Assembly: GCF_021917145.1 (NCBI RefSeq)
Contig: NW_025813938.1
Coordinates: forward strand, 2,116,856-2,180,855
DNA length: 64,000 nucleotides
Origin: Hypomesus transpacificus
Taxonomy: Eukaryota > Chordata > Actinopteri > Osmeriformes > Osmeridae
Reading direction: 5' to 3'
Shown here: positions 1-11,400 of the stretch, piece by piece
How positions within the stretch are numbered: the stretch's first letter is position 1
How the letters are laid out: every line of letters starts with the position of its first letter
Made by a program: the position numbers and the translations under genes
Notes under the pieces: generated by a model
The model's input: only the letters and a program-made list of their open reading frames with translations
What the model was told of the DNA's origin: nothing
The model's database searches: none

Positions 1-28
1 ATATGATCTTCCAGTTTACGTGACTTGG

Positions 29-133
29 AAGATGACAGCAAAGGGCCCAGGTTGGATTTGAACCCGGGTCGCTGCGATGAGGCCTCAGACTAAAATGCTA
101 CACACACTTATCCTGTGAGCTACTTGGGCGCAC
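29..133 (-). repeat. tRNA-derived SINE fragment
   Basis: Read on the minus strand this has an A-box-like stretch (GTAGCTCACAGG) and a B box (GGGTTCAAATCC), followed by a TTTGCTGTCATCTTCC tail typical of fish tRNA-derived SINEs. It lies in a kntc1 intron, downstream of the last visible kntc1 exon. It is too long and unpaired to be a functional tRNA gene. Confidence 0.6.
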
Positions 134-216
134 CCTTGAATTTCTGCACCAGGAGAAGCACATCTGGTAACAGTTTTCACAGAGATGTCATGTTTCGAGT
201 TGACGTGTTGACTCAC

Positions 217-3200
217 TTGGGTCCCTCCATCTCCAGGTACTGCTGGACCAGCTCCTCCACCACAGCGCTCCAGGGAACCACGGCCTTCTGCATGATCTCC
301 AGCACGGCCTCCACCACCAGCTGGAAACACAGCACACACACTGACTTCACAAGCAACACATGCAACACCCGTTCATCTTAGGTCACTTCTTTTTAATGGA
401 TGCCTGAATTGGATCCAGAAGAGAGGAGGAGGAGGGGACGACGACAAGGGGAGGAGAGGAGGTGGAGAAGGGGAGGAGGAGGAGAGGTCCCACTCACGTC
501 TGTGTCCGTCATGCAGCCCTGCACGGCCACAGCCTTGGCCTCCCACTCAGTGAACAGCGTGGTGGTCTGAGAGCTGCAGCGCTCCAAAAGGTCCTGCCAG
601 GGTCAGAGGTCAGTCAGTGACATCATGAGGCAAGATGACGGGGCAGGATTCATCCATATCAGGAAGCGTCTCTGTTCTGGCAGCAACACTTCATGTGTGT
701 GTGTGTGTGTGTGTGTGCGTCCACCTTGATGTAGTGCAGCAGCAGCTCATCCAGGCCCAGCTGGTTCTGCAGGGCGTAGGGCCTCACGCTGCTCTCTACA
801 GCACAGGGGATGAGGGCCGGGGCAGGAACCTTGTCCAGCATGAAGCATGCCACACTGCGGACACTCCCCTGCACAGGAAACACCACACACACACAGCCAA
901 CATACACAGTCAAATAGGAGTCAGGTGGCTGAGCGGTTAAGGAATCGGGCTACTAATCTGAAGGTCGCCAGTTCGATTCCCGACTGTGCTAAATGACGTT
1001 GTATCCTTGGGCAAGGCACTTCACCCTATTTGCCTCGGGGGGAATGTCCCTGTACTTACTGTAAGTCGCTCTGGATAAGAGCGTCTACTAAATGAACAAA
1101 TGTAAATGTAAATAGACACCTCCAGACCCAGTCCAGACCAGATCCCAGTTGTGTCTGAGAAGCCCTGTTGCCCCCCTAACACACACCTTCTCGAAGACAG
1201 ACAGAGACAGCCGGCAGTTGTACTTCTTGTGGAGGTCAAGCAGCCGACAGAGGCTGGAGACCAGAGCCTTCAGGTGCTCCACTTCCTCCGCTCCATACTC
1301 ATCCTCCTGCCATCAACAAGCACAGGTCGCTCGCATCACTTCCTGTCTGGAATCAGGCAGGGATTCTACACTTTTTATGTGGGTTAAGGAGGAGAGTAGA
1401 GGGGAAAAATTAAAGTAAATGCTTCTTACGGAGGGCATCCACATCCACAAGGAAGGCAGTCCGATTTGGGCCAGGTCTAGGCCGTTCTGGGGCCAGTCGC
1501 CCTGTGGAAAGCGGTAAGGTGAAATGAGACCGGTGTTGATGCTGATGTCTTGAATTACAGACCAGTGATCAGGACAACTTTTCCTTCTCGGTCAATTACA
1601 GATCAGTGATCAGGACAACTTTACCTTCTCAGTCAATTCCAGATTCCTTGCTTTCTGCTCACACCATCTGGCTAGAATTTTCTAGGATCATAAATGAAAT
1701 AATATATATATATGTATATATACACATTTCTCTTTTAAGATGTATTTTTATGGGGAATTTTTCATGCTTTATTGGAAAGTTTGAGAGTGAGAGTGAGAGT
1801 GAAAGAGAAGACATGCAGCAAAGGATCCAGTCCAGATCCCAAGCCAGGCCTCTGCAGTACGCCCTCAGCTACAGGGCCCCCCTGGTGTCACCTGGTGTCC
1901 AGGTGGGACTCACCTGTCCCCTGGGGAGGACCCTCCTAACAAAGGGGACTATGACACTCCTGAGCCAGAGACAGATGTCCTGCGAGGGGAGCTCCTCTGG
2001 GAACACACTCAGCAGGGACTCAAGGCTGCCCTCGTCAAAGTGTCCCGCTATCTCCCCCTGAGAAGAGAAAAACTACAGATGAAAACGTACTCATGCTACA
2101 AAAAAAGAAAGTGCTGATGTTGCTCTAGGGTTTGTGTTCTGGGCGTGGTCTGGGGGCGTGGTCTGGGGCGTGGTCTGGGGGCGCGGTCTGGGGGCGCGGT
2201 CTGGGGGCGCGGTCTGGGGGCCTGGTCTGGGGGCCTGGTCTGGGGGCCTGGTCTGGGGGCGTGGTCTGGGGGCGCGGTCAGGGCCGTGGGCTGGGCCTGG
2301 TCTGGGGCGTGGTCTGGGGGCGCGGTCTGGGGGCGCGGTCTGGGGGCATGGTCTGGGGGCGTGGTCTGGGGGCCTGGTCTGGGGGCGCGGTCAGGGCCGT
2401 GGGCTGGGCCTGGTCTGGGGCCTGGTCTGACCTCGTGACGGAGCCACAGGTGCTGGGCGCTCCTCAGTTCCCCGTCCCGGAGGAGGGAGAGGACCTCCCC
2501 CATACAGTCCCCGCTGTTCAGAAACTCAATCCAGGCGATGCCACTGAGAAGCCAGATCAAGTCAGAGGTGATCGCCACACGTTACTTTAACAGTTACAGA
2601 CCAGGGGCTGTTCCCAGGGCCTGAGGTTTCATTATATGAAACAGGAAGTCTGCCTTCCCCCCCAGACTTCACAGCCTCATCCTTGTTATTAAATAAAGCT
2701 CTCCCATCCACATTTGAAAAACAGACCTACACTGTCCTGACATGACATTCACAAGTCCTTCATTCAGACCATCAGAGTTACTCAGTACTAGCATCTTCTC
2801 CAGCCCTGGTACTCTCCTCCCTGACCCTACCCGTGAAGCACATGTGGACCTACTTGAAGGTGTCCGGGCTGTGCAGGCAGCAGAAGGTGGCCAGCCGAGC
2901 CAGCGCCTCCTGGATGTGGGAGGAGGGGTAGCGCGAGGCGGCGTGGTCAGCATCTTCTCCGCCGTGTCAAAGGTCGGCCAGGGAGCCTTGAGGCAGTACT
3001 CCACCACATACTGCTCGTCCTGACGGATCACACACGTGTCCATCAGTCAGCTAGTTAAGACGTTTGTTTTTATGTTTATGAAGGTGCCGTGCAACACAGA
3101 AAGCCCGTAACTGGGTTTGACACCCGTTTATGGCCGGAGTTTCCGACTTTTCCGTCCCCCTCTGATGATGCAGGCAGCTTGAGGTGAGTTTGCTCACCTG

Positions 3201-6200
3201 GATCTTGGTCAGGTTGGTCTTGGCTTCCTCAACCTGCTCTGCCCACACCTCCTGCCCGTAGCCTCCGACCGAGGCTGAGGCCAGCTGCTCCAGCACAAAG
3301 TCCAGCTTCACCTTGTACACCAGCTACACACAGGAAGTTGGAGACGGAGCGCGGGTTGGGTGTACTTCCTGGTTTTATTCCTTGAATTTCTATTTCTTAA
3401 AAAAATAACTGTGCAGTGTTAAGGCTCTTATACTTACCTCAACATCTAGTTCAAATGTTATGGCGAATTTCTCTGCCTCTTCAAATTTGTGTTTGTGTAA
3501 AAGTCGGCTGAGTCTAAAAGGCAAAGAACGTAAAAGTGTAAAAGATGTAATCAAAGTCCTAAAACGAGGAAACACTGGGTTGTGTGTGTGCGCACGAGTG
3601 TGTGACTGTGTGTGAGTGTGTGTGTGAACACATCACCTGTTCTCTGGTAAAGCCTCAGTTAAACACCTGACCACAACAGCAGACAGCTTCTCAGGCTCCT
3701 CTTCCTGGCTACAAGACCAACACCGACAGTAAAACACTGTTACTTTTAGCACAAACTCATTCTGTGTTCATCAGTCAGGCTGTAGGGATAAAACTCCTAC
3801 AAAGTTACACTGTACAATACAGACAGAATACTCGCCCATGCAGATGCTCATAAACACCCTCCAGCAAGTATATCGTGTCCTGAAATCAGAAGGGAAAAGT
3901 GAGGCATGGGAAACAGAGTAATGTTCTGTATGGGTAATAAGTAAGGCCTACTAGTTGTGGTTTACCATGCTCATCCTGGACTGGACGAGGCAGGACGTGG
4001 AGGACACCTCCAGAGAGTAGAGGACGTTCATGGAGGGCAGGGAGCACACCTGGAGGCTTCTCATCTTCAGAACAAACAAAAGATTCCTGTTCAAAATGGT
4101 GTCGTTGTGACTATTTCAAGCGTTTGGAGTGACATGGCGGTGACAAGGTGGCAGAAAAACGGGGCTGTTCTGTACACAGGCATACAATATGAAAAGATAC
4201 ACCCAATGATGCCATTGACTAACCTTATTCTCCTTCTGTACAGTCAAGGTAATGATTTTCATGCTGCCATTTTCTTGGCTGTAAGGAAAATTACAAACAT
4301 TATTTAATTTTTTAACCCTTATGCTGCCTTCGGGTCACATGACCCCGGTTCAAACGAACCATTGTTGTGTTTACCCAATTTTAACCAATACAAAAACAAA
4401 TAAAAATAATTGTATTTTAACCTTCGCAATGTCGGGGGTCTGAGACAGCCCAACAGTTAAAAGAAAATGCTTCACTTTGTTTTCGTATGCGGTAAAGTTG
4501 TCGCAGTACGACGGTGGGTCACAATGACTGATGGGTCAGAATGAACCCGAAGATAACACAAGGGTTAAAGCAATATAGCACAGCCAGAGTGGCTTTGATC
4601 CTGGTGATGATGACACTGCACACTCACACAGCTTTGGAGGCGGAGTCACACTCTGTGATGAGCAGGAAGTCCTGGATGGACACGGCAGGCCAGCAGCACA
4701 CCATGACGAGGTGCTGCACATCCCAGAGGCTCAGGACGCTCTGTCGCCGTGCCAACAAAACCAGGAGGATTTATTATCGTTTTGTTGTGCTTACTAACCT
4801 CTGACCCCGAGAAACCGACCAATCAAAAACAAAGTAATTTATCGGGTCGGTTGTGCTCACCTCAACGTCTAGAACATAGAGGAGACTGTCGACCACCAGC
4901 ATCTTCCTTATCCCTGTGAGGAGAAAAAACACACTTTAAGAACACTTCCAAGACTCCAAATATCGAACAAGGATCGAAGCATTTCAAAGGAGGCAAGCCT
5001 GAACCAGAAGTGGAGGAAACATGGCACTGCCAGTGCAACGTAGAGTCAGGCGTACGTTGTGTTTGTGAAACAAGGAGGATAACCTGGTATCAAACTAGGA
5101 GGATTACCTGGTATCAAACTAGGAGGATAACCTGGTATCAAACTAGGACGATTACCTGGTATCAAACTAGGACGATTACCTGGTATCAAACTAGGACGAT
5201 TACCTGGTATCATACTAGGAGGATTACCTGGTATCAAACTAGGAGGATTACCTGGTATCAAACTAGGAGGATTACCTGGTATCAAACAAGGAGGATTACC
5301 TGGTATCAAACTAGGAGGATTACCTGGTATCAAACTAGGAGGATTAGCTGGTATCAAACTAGGAGGATTAGCTGGTATCAAACTAGGAGGATTACCTGGT
5401 ATCAAACTAGGATTACCTGGTATCAAACTAGGAGGATTACCTGGTATCAAACTAGGAGGATTAGCTGGTATCAAACTAGGAGGATTACCTGGTATCAAAC
5501 TAGGAGGATTACCTGGTATCAAACTGGAGTCTAGTGACTGACAGAGGGACATACTGGGCTGCTGAGGGTCCATTCTCCAGTGGGTTAGAACACTGTCACA
5601 GTCCCCATGCGCCTGAACAAAACAAGCACTCTTTGAAACACTGATTTGGGCGAATAGCGTAGTTTGTTGACCGAATGCAATGATTCAACAGACGAAAATG
5701 TGCATACAAGTAGTTGAGAATGATGGAAGTGGTATATTTCTCAGAATCGTACCCCGATCATCAGGTCGATTCCATTACTAAGGCTGCACACGACTGCAGT
5801 GCTGCAGGCGTCTCCGTGAAACTGTGTGGTGCTGCAGAAGTCTGTCTTGATGCGAGACTGGAGCTGAGTGGGGCAACGGGAGGAGGAGACCATTAGAATC
5901 ATTGTAACTTCAATAAATATTGACATTTATCAACCAGATTTCTTGAAAACGTCTCATGTCCTACCTCTTTCAAAGCCCCCATGTCCCTTTTCTCCAGAGC
6001 TACAGAAACCAGGACAAAATATTTGAACGATGAATGTGACATTCATTGTTCGAATGTGTCATTTAACTCAAGTAACAACTGTAATTATTATAGAAAAAGC
6101 AGTTTACCTGTTTGAATTTTCTCAAGAGCCAGGTTAGTCATGTGGAAAAACCCATCTTTAGTGAGGAGGAACAAGTGGACCATTCCTGCCAACAAGAAAC

Positions 6201-7256
6201 AATAAGATCATCTCTCCTCTCTGACTGAGAATCATGAATTGGTTTGCCATAACGCCTTCTTAATTAGGACAAGCTGCACCACTAAACATGATTTTCTTAG
6301 AAGATACTACCAGGATCGAGTTGTAGGTCTCACCTAAAGATGTCTTATCCTCTTGCAGGATAAGACGCTGATATGTTTTCCCATCTCCAGACAGAGTTGT
6401 GTCCACCACAGCCTACCATAATACACATTAATCATACAACCACAATAATTATACAATCTAAGAAACCACATCATTCAACACCCCCCGCCCCCCCCCCCCC
6501 CCTCATACAACATGAGAAACAATTCAAACAATCAGTATAACGGTCACCTTCCATGCTCACATTGTGTTGAGTTTATATTACAGTAGCAGTCCATCAGCAG
6601 TCATGTGGAACATACAGTGTACTATTTGAGAATATTGTCAAATCATAACTGAGCGTTCAGGTCAGGGAGATGGGATCCTGGGTTCTTACCCTGGTGAAAA
6701 GAGTCCTTTTTTGGGGCACGTAGATGAGATGCAGTTTTCCGTTTCTCTCACAGACCACCAAAAATTGTCCGTTAAGACACACTTCCACGGCATCTAAGTT
6801 ACTATCTGAAAAACATTTTTTTTTTTTGATCTGACATTACTTTCACGGTCAAATCACCTAAGGTTGAGTTCCTAATATTGATGTCTACTGATGCTCACCA
6901 AAGCAAAGATGAAGCAATTTGGTTTGATAACTCTGGTCAAAAAGTATGACTGTTTTATCTGCGACGACAACACTGCAGTTTGCATCACTGGAAGAGAAAA
7001 GCTGGGGAACGGAGAGCACCTACACAGAAAATATCAAGTTAACTTACAATTAATAACTTTTTTGAAGATTTGCATGAAACGGCCCATGATTGTACGTTAT
7101 AGTCTCCGGTTTATTTACCTTCTCGGGGGTAGAGATTTTCACTAATGTATCCACTTGGTATAAACCACTGCAACTCTCGTCTCTTGATATATTGTCATTA
7201 TAAAGCCGGATAGTATTGGTGTCCTCATTGGTCAGCAGTTCAACGTCGTTCCACAT
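217..7256 (-). CDS. kntc1: Kinetochore-associated protein 1 (ROD homologue), N-terminal part
   Basis: KNTC1/ROD is the large subunit of the RZZ complex (with ZW10 and ZWILCH), which brings Spindly-dynein and MAD1 to unattached kinetochores. The start is ATG at 7256-7254 (MWNDVELLTNED), matching the human N-terminus. Coding exons in gene order: 7096-7256, 6899-6987, 6690-6805, 6334-6412, 6108-6185, 5965-5999, 5753-5863, 5513-5612, 4861-4913, 4628-4740, 4224-4278, 3966-4064, 3836-3879, 3637-3708, 3438-3513, 3198-3323, 2854-3019, 2432-2543, 1914-2057, 1430-1501, 1187-1306, 725-868, 498-593, 217-320. These give about 788 of the roughly 2,200 residues usual for the family; the rest lies left of the window. 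Family-matching segments include LSRLLHKHKFEEAEKFAI, WIEFLNSGD, VPFVRR and LHKKYNCRLSLSVFEK. Exon 13 appears to use a GC donor and exon 17 lacks one base. A human segment between the residues of exons 19 and 20 has no counterpart that I could see. The gene lies head-to-head with rsrc2. Confidence 0.95.
917..1114 (+). repeat. tRNA-derived SINE, full length (family A)
   Basis: It starts with GGAGTCAGGTGGCTGAGCGG (A box) and has a B box AGTTCGATTCCCG about 55 bp later. A conserved body follows (GGGCAAGGCACTTCACCC; TAAGTCGCTCTGGATAAGAG), ending in a short TAAATG repeat tail. Copies of the same family lie on the opposite strand at 26525-26715, 27324-27507, 34484-34679 and 48297-48470. Confidence 0.85.
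1545..1642. repeat. Tandem duplication of about 50 bp in kntc1 intron 19
   Basis: The segment containing CAGTGATCAGGACAACTTT and CCTTCTC(G/A)GTCAATT occurs twice head-to-tail with a few substitutions. No exon could be read here, although human KNTC1 has about 20 residues at this place. Confidence 0.6.
1735..1905 (-). repeat. Degenerate tRNA-derived SINE next to a splice donor
   Basis: On the minus strand there is an A-box-like GTAGCTGAGGG, a decayed B box, TTTGCTGCATGTCTTC and an end containing CCAATAAAGCATGAAAA, the usual 3' layout of a teleost SINE. It lies within 10 bp of the donor of kntc1 exon 19 (donor GT at 1913-1912). A perfect 7-bp-arm palindrome (CACCTGG-tgt-CCAGGTG) lies at the junction. 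Confidence 0.55.
2134..2431. repeat. GC-rich minisatellite starting at the kntc1 exon 18 donor
   Basis: About 20 units of roughly 14 bp (GTCTGGGGGCGTG and variants with GCGCG or CCTG) fill this stretch. Read on the minus strand, the array begins within a few bases of the donor GTCAGACC at 2431. All six frames stay mostly open through it because of base composition, so the long ORFs here are not genes. Confidence 0.9.
4312..4568. mobile_element. MITE with TTAA ends (piggyBac-like)
   Basis: The left end TTAACCCTTATGCTGCCTTC and the right end (inverse complement TTAACCCTTGTGTTATCTTC) form imperfect terminal inverted repeats. Each is bounded by TTAA, the target site used by piggyBac-type elements. 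It is about 250 bp with no ORF, so it is non-autonomous. It sits in kntc1 intron 10, immediately upstream of exon 11 (4224-4278). Confidence 0.7.
5068..5524. repeat. 24-bp minisatellite that copies the kntc1 exon 8 splice donor
   Basis: About 20 units of 24 bp (one of 21) occur. On the minus strand each reads TTTGATACCAG-GTAATCCTCCTAG. The first unit contains the genuine end of exon 8 (ATACCAG) and its donor. About 17 units keep CAGGT; three have CAGCT. The array encodes an open reading frame in the exon's own frame, as repeats of SLIPGNPP. Confidence 0.95.
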
Positions 7257-8438
7257 CCTTATTCCTTCCACCTGGCCTGACTAAGATTATAAACAAACTT
7301 GTGAATTTCTGAAAACTGACATCAGAGAAATCGAAATCACAGCTGGATTACTAGTACAGGAGTTTGTTGATACTTCAGATGACACTCGCTGATCTATCAA
7401 ATCGCATGAAATTACTCTGATTTACGGACATGGGCAACACGTTGGACTGAAATGGTCGACTATGTTCATTAACCCGTTTGACAAGGCGGGTTCAATTAAT
7501 TGAATCGGTGTTAGACATTAAATGCGACGAAAATAAACAATCTGTCAGTGCTGCAGTGCTACTGTAGCCGGGTAGCTAACCATCCCGAAATGAGCCAAAC
7601 CCCAAAAAATTCAAGGATGCAGGCATACACCTTCTGGCAACTAACAAATTACTTTACTTAATTATTGATTAATATCATACCCTTGTTATATATAACAAAA
7701 TGTTAATGAAACCTCAATACCTCGCAAAAGTATTTGCTGTGTTTTCTGGAGGAGAAATGTCACAATCAACCCGAATCAACCAACACGCAGATCCATTAAG
7801 TTTCAGAATTTGGCGGGTTAGGGATAAGGACTGTTCGTTTTGGCTACCCTGATGCGCGCCCTAACCACAGGTGTTTCCCCTTCTATGTGATAGAGTCAAG
7901 ACAGAGCAAGACACTGTGATATTTTGTACATGTATGTATTGTATCTACTATTATATTATTAATGTGACAACTGACAGTGTTTTTACGTGTCGGTCTATGC
8001 GTGCCTCCAAATTAATCGTGTTTACTTGCAGGATGCTCCAAACCCACGTGACAACAGACATGGTTGTAGACTTTAGCGCAATGGAACTTGTAGGGGGGTT
8101 GCCATGTTGTAACATAGACTTTCATTTGTTTTAGATTTCTTCAGTCAGTCGTTACAGGTGAATTTTGAATTGTGTGTGTATACGTGTTTAGGGTAATGCC
8201 GTGTATAAATGGTTTTTGAAAAGTAGGAATTCTCGCCAACCAAATATACATGGACTAAGAAATATCGGGGGATGTTTTTAATCTCCTGGCAACTCAGTGA
8301 GCTACCACCTGATTGGTCCGAAGACGCCAATACGCGGAGATGTTCAGCTGGCTAGCTATTCTAGAACCTTTCCAACGAGCTAGCCAACGTAGCTAGCGAG
8401 GGAACATAACCGACCGAAAGGTTTCTTTCGAGTTAACC
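7257..8438. promoter_or_regulatory. Divergent promoter region between kntc1 and rsrc2
   Basis: The two start codons face away from each other 1.18 kb apart. A kntc1 5'UTR acceptor lies at about 7272 (CAG before GTGGAAGG), so its first exon is non-coding and lies further right. No coding sequence was recognised. The part next to rsrc2 (8340-8438) is dense in GCTAGC motifs. Confidence 0.6.
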
Positions 8439-11400
8439 ATGGCGGTGAGTGTAGAATATAACTCTCAAATTGTACATGAACATCTAGTTTATAATTAAAT
8501 GTGATGTAATGCATTAGCTACCCCGCTATTAGTTTGCTAACGTTAACTTGAAAACTACGATAGCATATCCGCTACTAGCTACCCGTTTCGTCAAGATGGC
8601 GTTTGAAAGGCTTTATTGACGATAATATGGCTAAGCTATCGGCAAGCTAAGCCCGATCGTAGGTAGCCCAAATGCTTTTGTATCTGCTACTCCAGTAGCT
8701 GGCTCAGTGACGTCGTTTGCTTTTTAAGTGGTACTAGTGTAAACTACCTACCACACTGCTAGCTGTCTTTGTTGTGCTGGGGGATTATTTTGTTGTTGAA
8801 TACTGTAATGTAGCTTACTACTGTTGGCAAAATTACGTCACGTCACGGAAGAATCCTGTCCCACGTCTGACTGGACTGGCTAGCTAATGTTACACGGCGT
8901 ATCGTGGGGAAGTGATGGCTAGCTATTGACTAGCTACTTTATGGTACAAATACGTCATGTCCAAATATCTCTCATTAATATTGGTAACTACTCGGTTGTA
9001 ATAACTAACTTGCTGTTATTGACTTCCTGTTGTGTCCCTTTCTAATTCAGGCAAGTGACGCCGAATCGATTGACCTTCCCATGGCTAACTCATCTGATTC
9101 ACACAAGAAGAAACACGGTATGGAGTCTAAATCCCCGAGAAGCTCTAAACATCATCATTCACGATCGAGGTCACGCTCTAAGGACCGTAAACGGAAATCA
9201 AGTGAGTGGATTGGAATATTGGTCTGAGTAGGCAGTGAACACATTAATTTCACATTGGTATCAAACAAGATTTCGTCCGTATTTGGTTGTAATACAGTCT
9301 GACAAGATTTCGTGTTCTTGAAATTAACAGGCGACAAAAAGCACAGACGAAGTCGAAGCAGGAGCAAAGAGGTAACTAATCACAGTTCATTCAATGAACT
9401 AAACACACTTTAGCATCTCTTGAATGTCAGTGTTGATTATAAAAAATTAAAAAACAAACAAGTATTACTTAAGGTAAGTATAAATCATCAGGTTTAGTGA
9501 ACTTTGGGGGTTCAAGATGCTACAGAAAGGGGCCTTATTTTTTTTTAACCATAGGAGATTTTATTTTTTTAATAAATCTTGTGTGTAGATCACATGATAA
9601 CATTTCTATAATAAATCATACTCAGCGTGCTAATGCACGAAGAGACACTGAACAGAAGACCCACCTGACATAGCAAAATTATATGCCTACTTCTTGGAAA
9701 GGTAACTATCAGTCGTTCAAACTCATTTGTCTCTTAGAACAGAGTATGTAATTGAAAAGTAAGGACAAGTTTTGCATCATTTGCAGACTGTAATGGAATG
9801 GAATCGATTAGACGTTTCTCTGTTGTTGCTATTAAACCTAAAGAAAAGCTCCTCTCTAACCGTATTGACAAAATTCTTACTTAGCTGCCATTTTAAGTCA
9901 TGGATGCATGAACTTGTTTAGGTATGGAAGCTAAAGGACAAACTGGAACTAAGATGATGATACTGTGGTTCACCAACACAGTTTTATCTTCCCTTTGAGT
10001 GCCTCCCAAAGGTGTTGCATCATCGTGATTTAGCTATTTGAAATGACATTATTGGGACAGTAATGATGAATGTGAACTCATTTCTGCTTGCCCACATATT
10101 GTCGTTATCAATATGAAATTATATTAAATTGGTTGTTCACACCTTCTAGGTCCTTTTTCCCCCCTTCTCCAGTTAATCTTATTAGCCCGTAGATGAAGAG
10201 ATTAAAATGGATTTAGTATCTAGATCTTGCATATATCTTCTCATGGTCGAGTTAGGAAGATAAGGTTTTATCAACTTAAGTTGGTATATTTTGTCTTCAA
10301 CCGTGGTACTAACTCTCTTTGTTGCACTATTTTCCTGAAAGAGACAACTTCTTCTTAAAACAGGCACGTAAAAGGGACTCTGAGAAGCAGTCAAAATCCT
10401 ATAGCAGGCTGGAGGAGGAGCAGAGTGACAGAGGGAAGGAGAGACTTGCACCTGAGAACGGGGAGGAGAGACACCGCCGAAAAGATAAGAAGACCTCCAG
10501 GGGGCGGAGCCTCTCCAGGTCGCCCTCACGAGACAAGTGAGTCTTCGAATGATCGTTTCGTTCTGCGCGATGAACGTAAGTTTTTGAAATCTCACCCGGT
10601 TCTTATTCCTCGCGGCGTTAAGGCGTCATCGTAGCAGGAGTCGGGAGAAACGCAGGTCTCGGTCTCGTAGCCGGGAGAAGAAGAGGAAGGCGAGGTCTCG
10701 CTCGGGATCGAGGACCAAACACCGGCACCGCAGCAAGAGCCGCAGCAAAAGCAGGTTGGCTCACCTGCCCGGCGCCCCACTAACACCCGTGTCAATGTCT
10801 CAGATTGTGCCTATGGCTTAAACTTCCATGATCCTGTCAGCCAAAGACGGTATTAAACAAACCTTTTTTGTGTGTGTGTGCGCGCGTTCTCTCTCTGCCT
10901 TCACAGGGAGAGGAAGAAGAGAGTTGAGAAGGTGCGAAGGAAGAGTCGCAGCAGGTCTGGCAGCCCCCCAGCTTTCAGAGGTAGAAACACGGCCATGGAC
11001 GCTCAGGAGGCCTTGGCCCGAAGGTACCACAACTTAGAGGAACTGTGAGGCCGACACGGGTTTTCTTCAGTATCTTCCTGGATATTGCGTAATTTAGCAG
11101 CTTTTCAGCTTCCGGAACCCGAGAAACTTAAAGCAATTGTCGTTCTCCTTTCAAACCCAGGTTAGAAAGAGCTAAGAAACTTCAGGAGCAGAAGGAGAAG
11201 GAGATGTTGGAGAAACAACAACAAGAAGTAGTTACAGGTGAGAAATCCAAGAGACTCTTTGATATTGTTACTGATATAGTCAGTAGTTGTCAGTGGTCAT
11301 TATTGCCCGCAGAGCCAAATGCAAAACAAACACCAGCTCTTGTGCTAATGCTAATTCGATTCCAACTGTCGAGCGCTAACGTTCGTTTGTTTTGTTTGTC

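Noticed and set aside
917-1030. tRNA gene suggested by A and B boxes
   Set aside because: There is no cloverleaf; the same sequence with a SINE body and tail recurs five times.
2096-2590. Several overlapping ORFs on both strands
   Set aside because: Produced by the minisatellite; only 2432-2543 (minus) is a real kntc1 exon.
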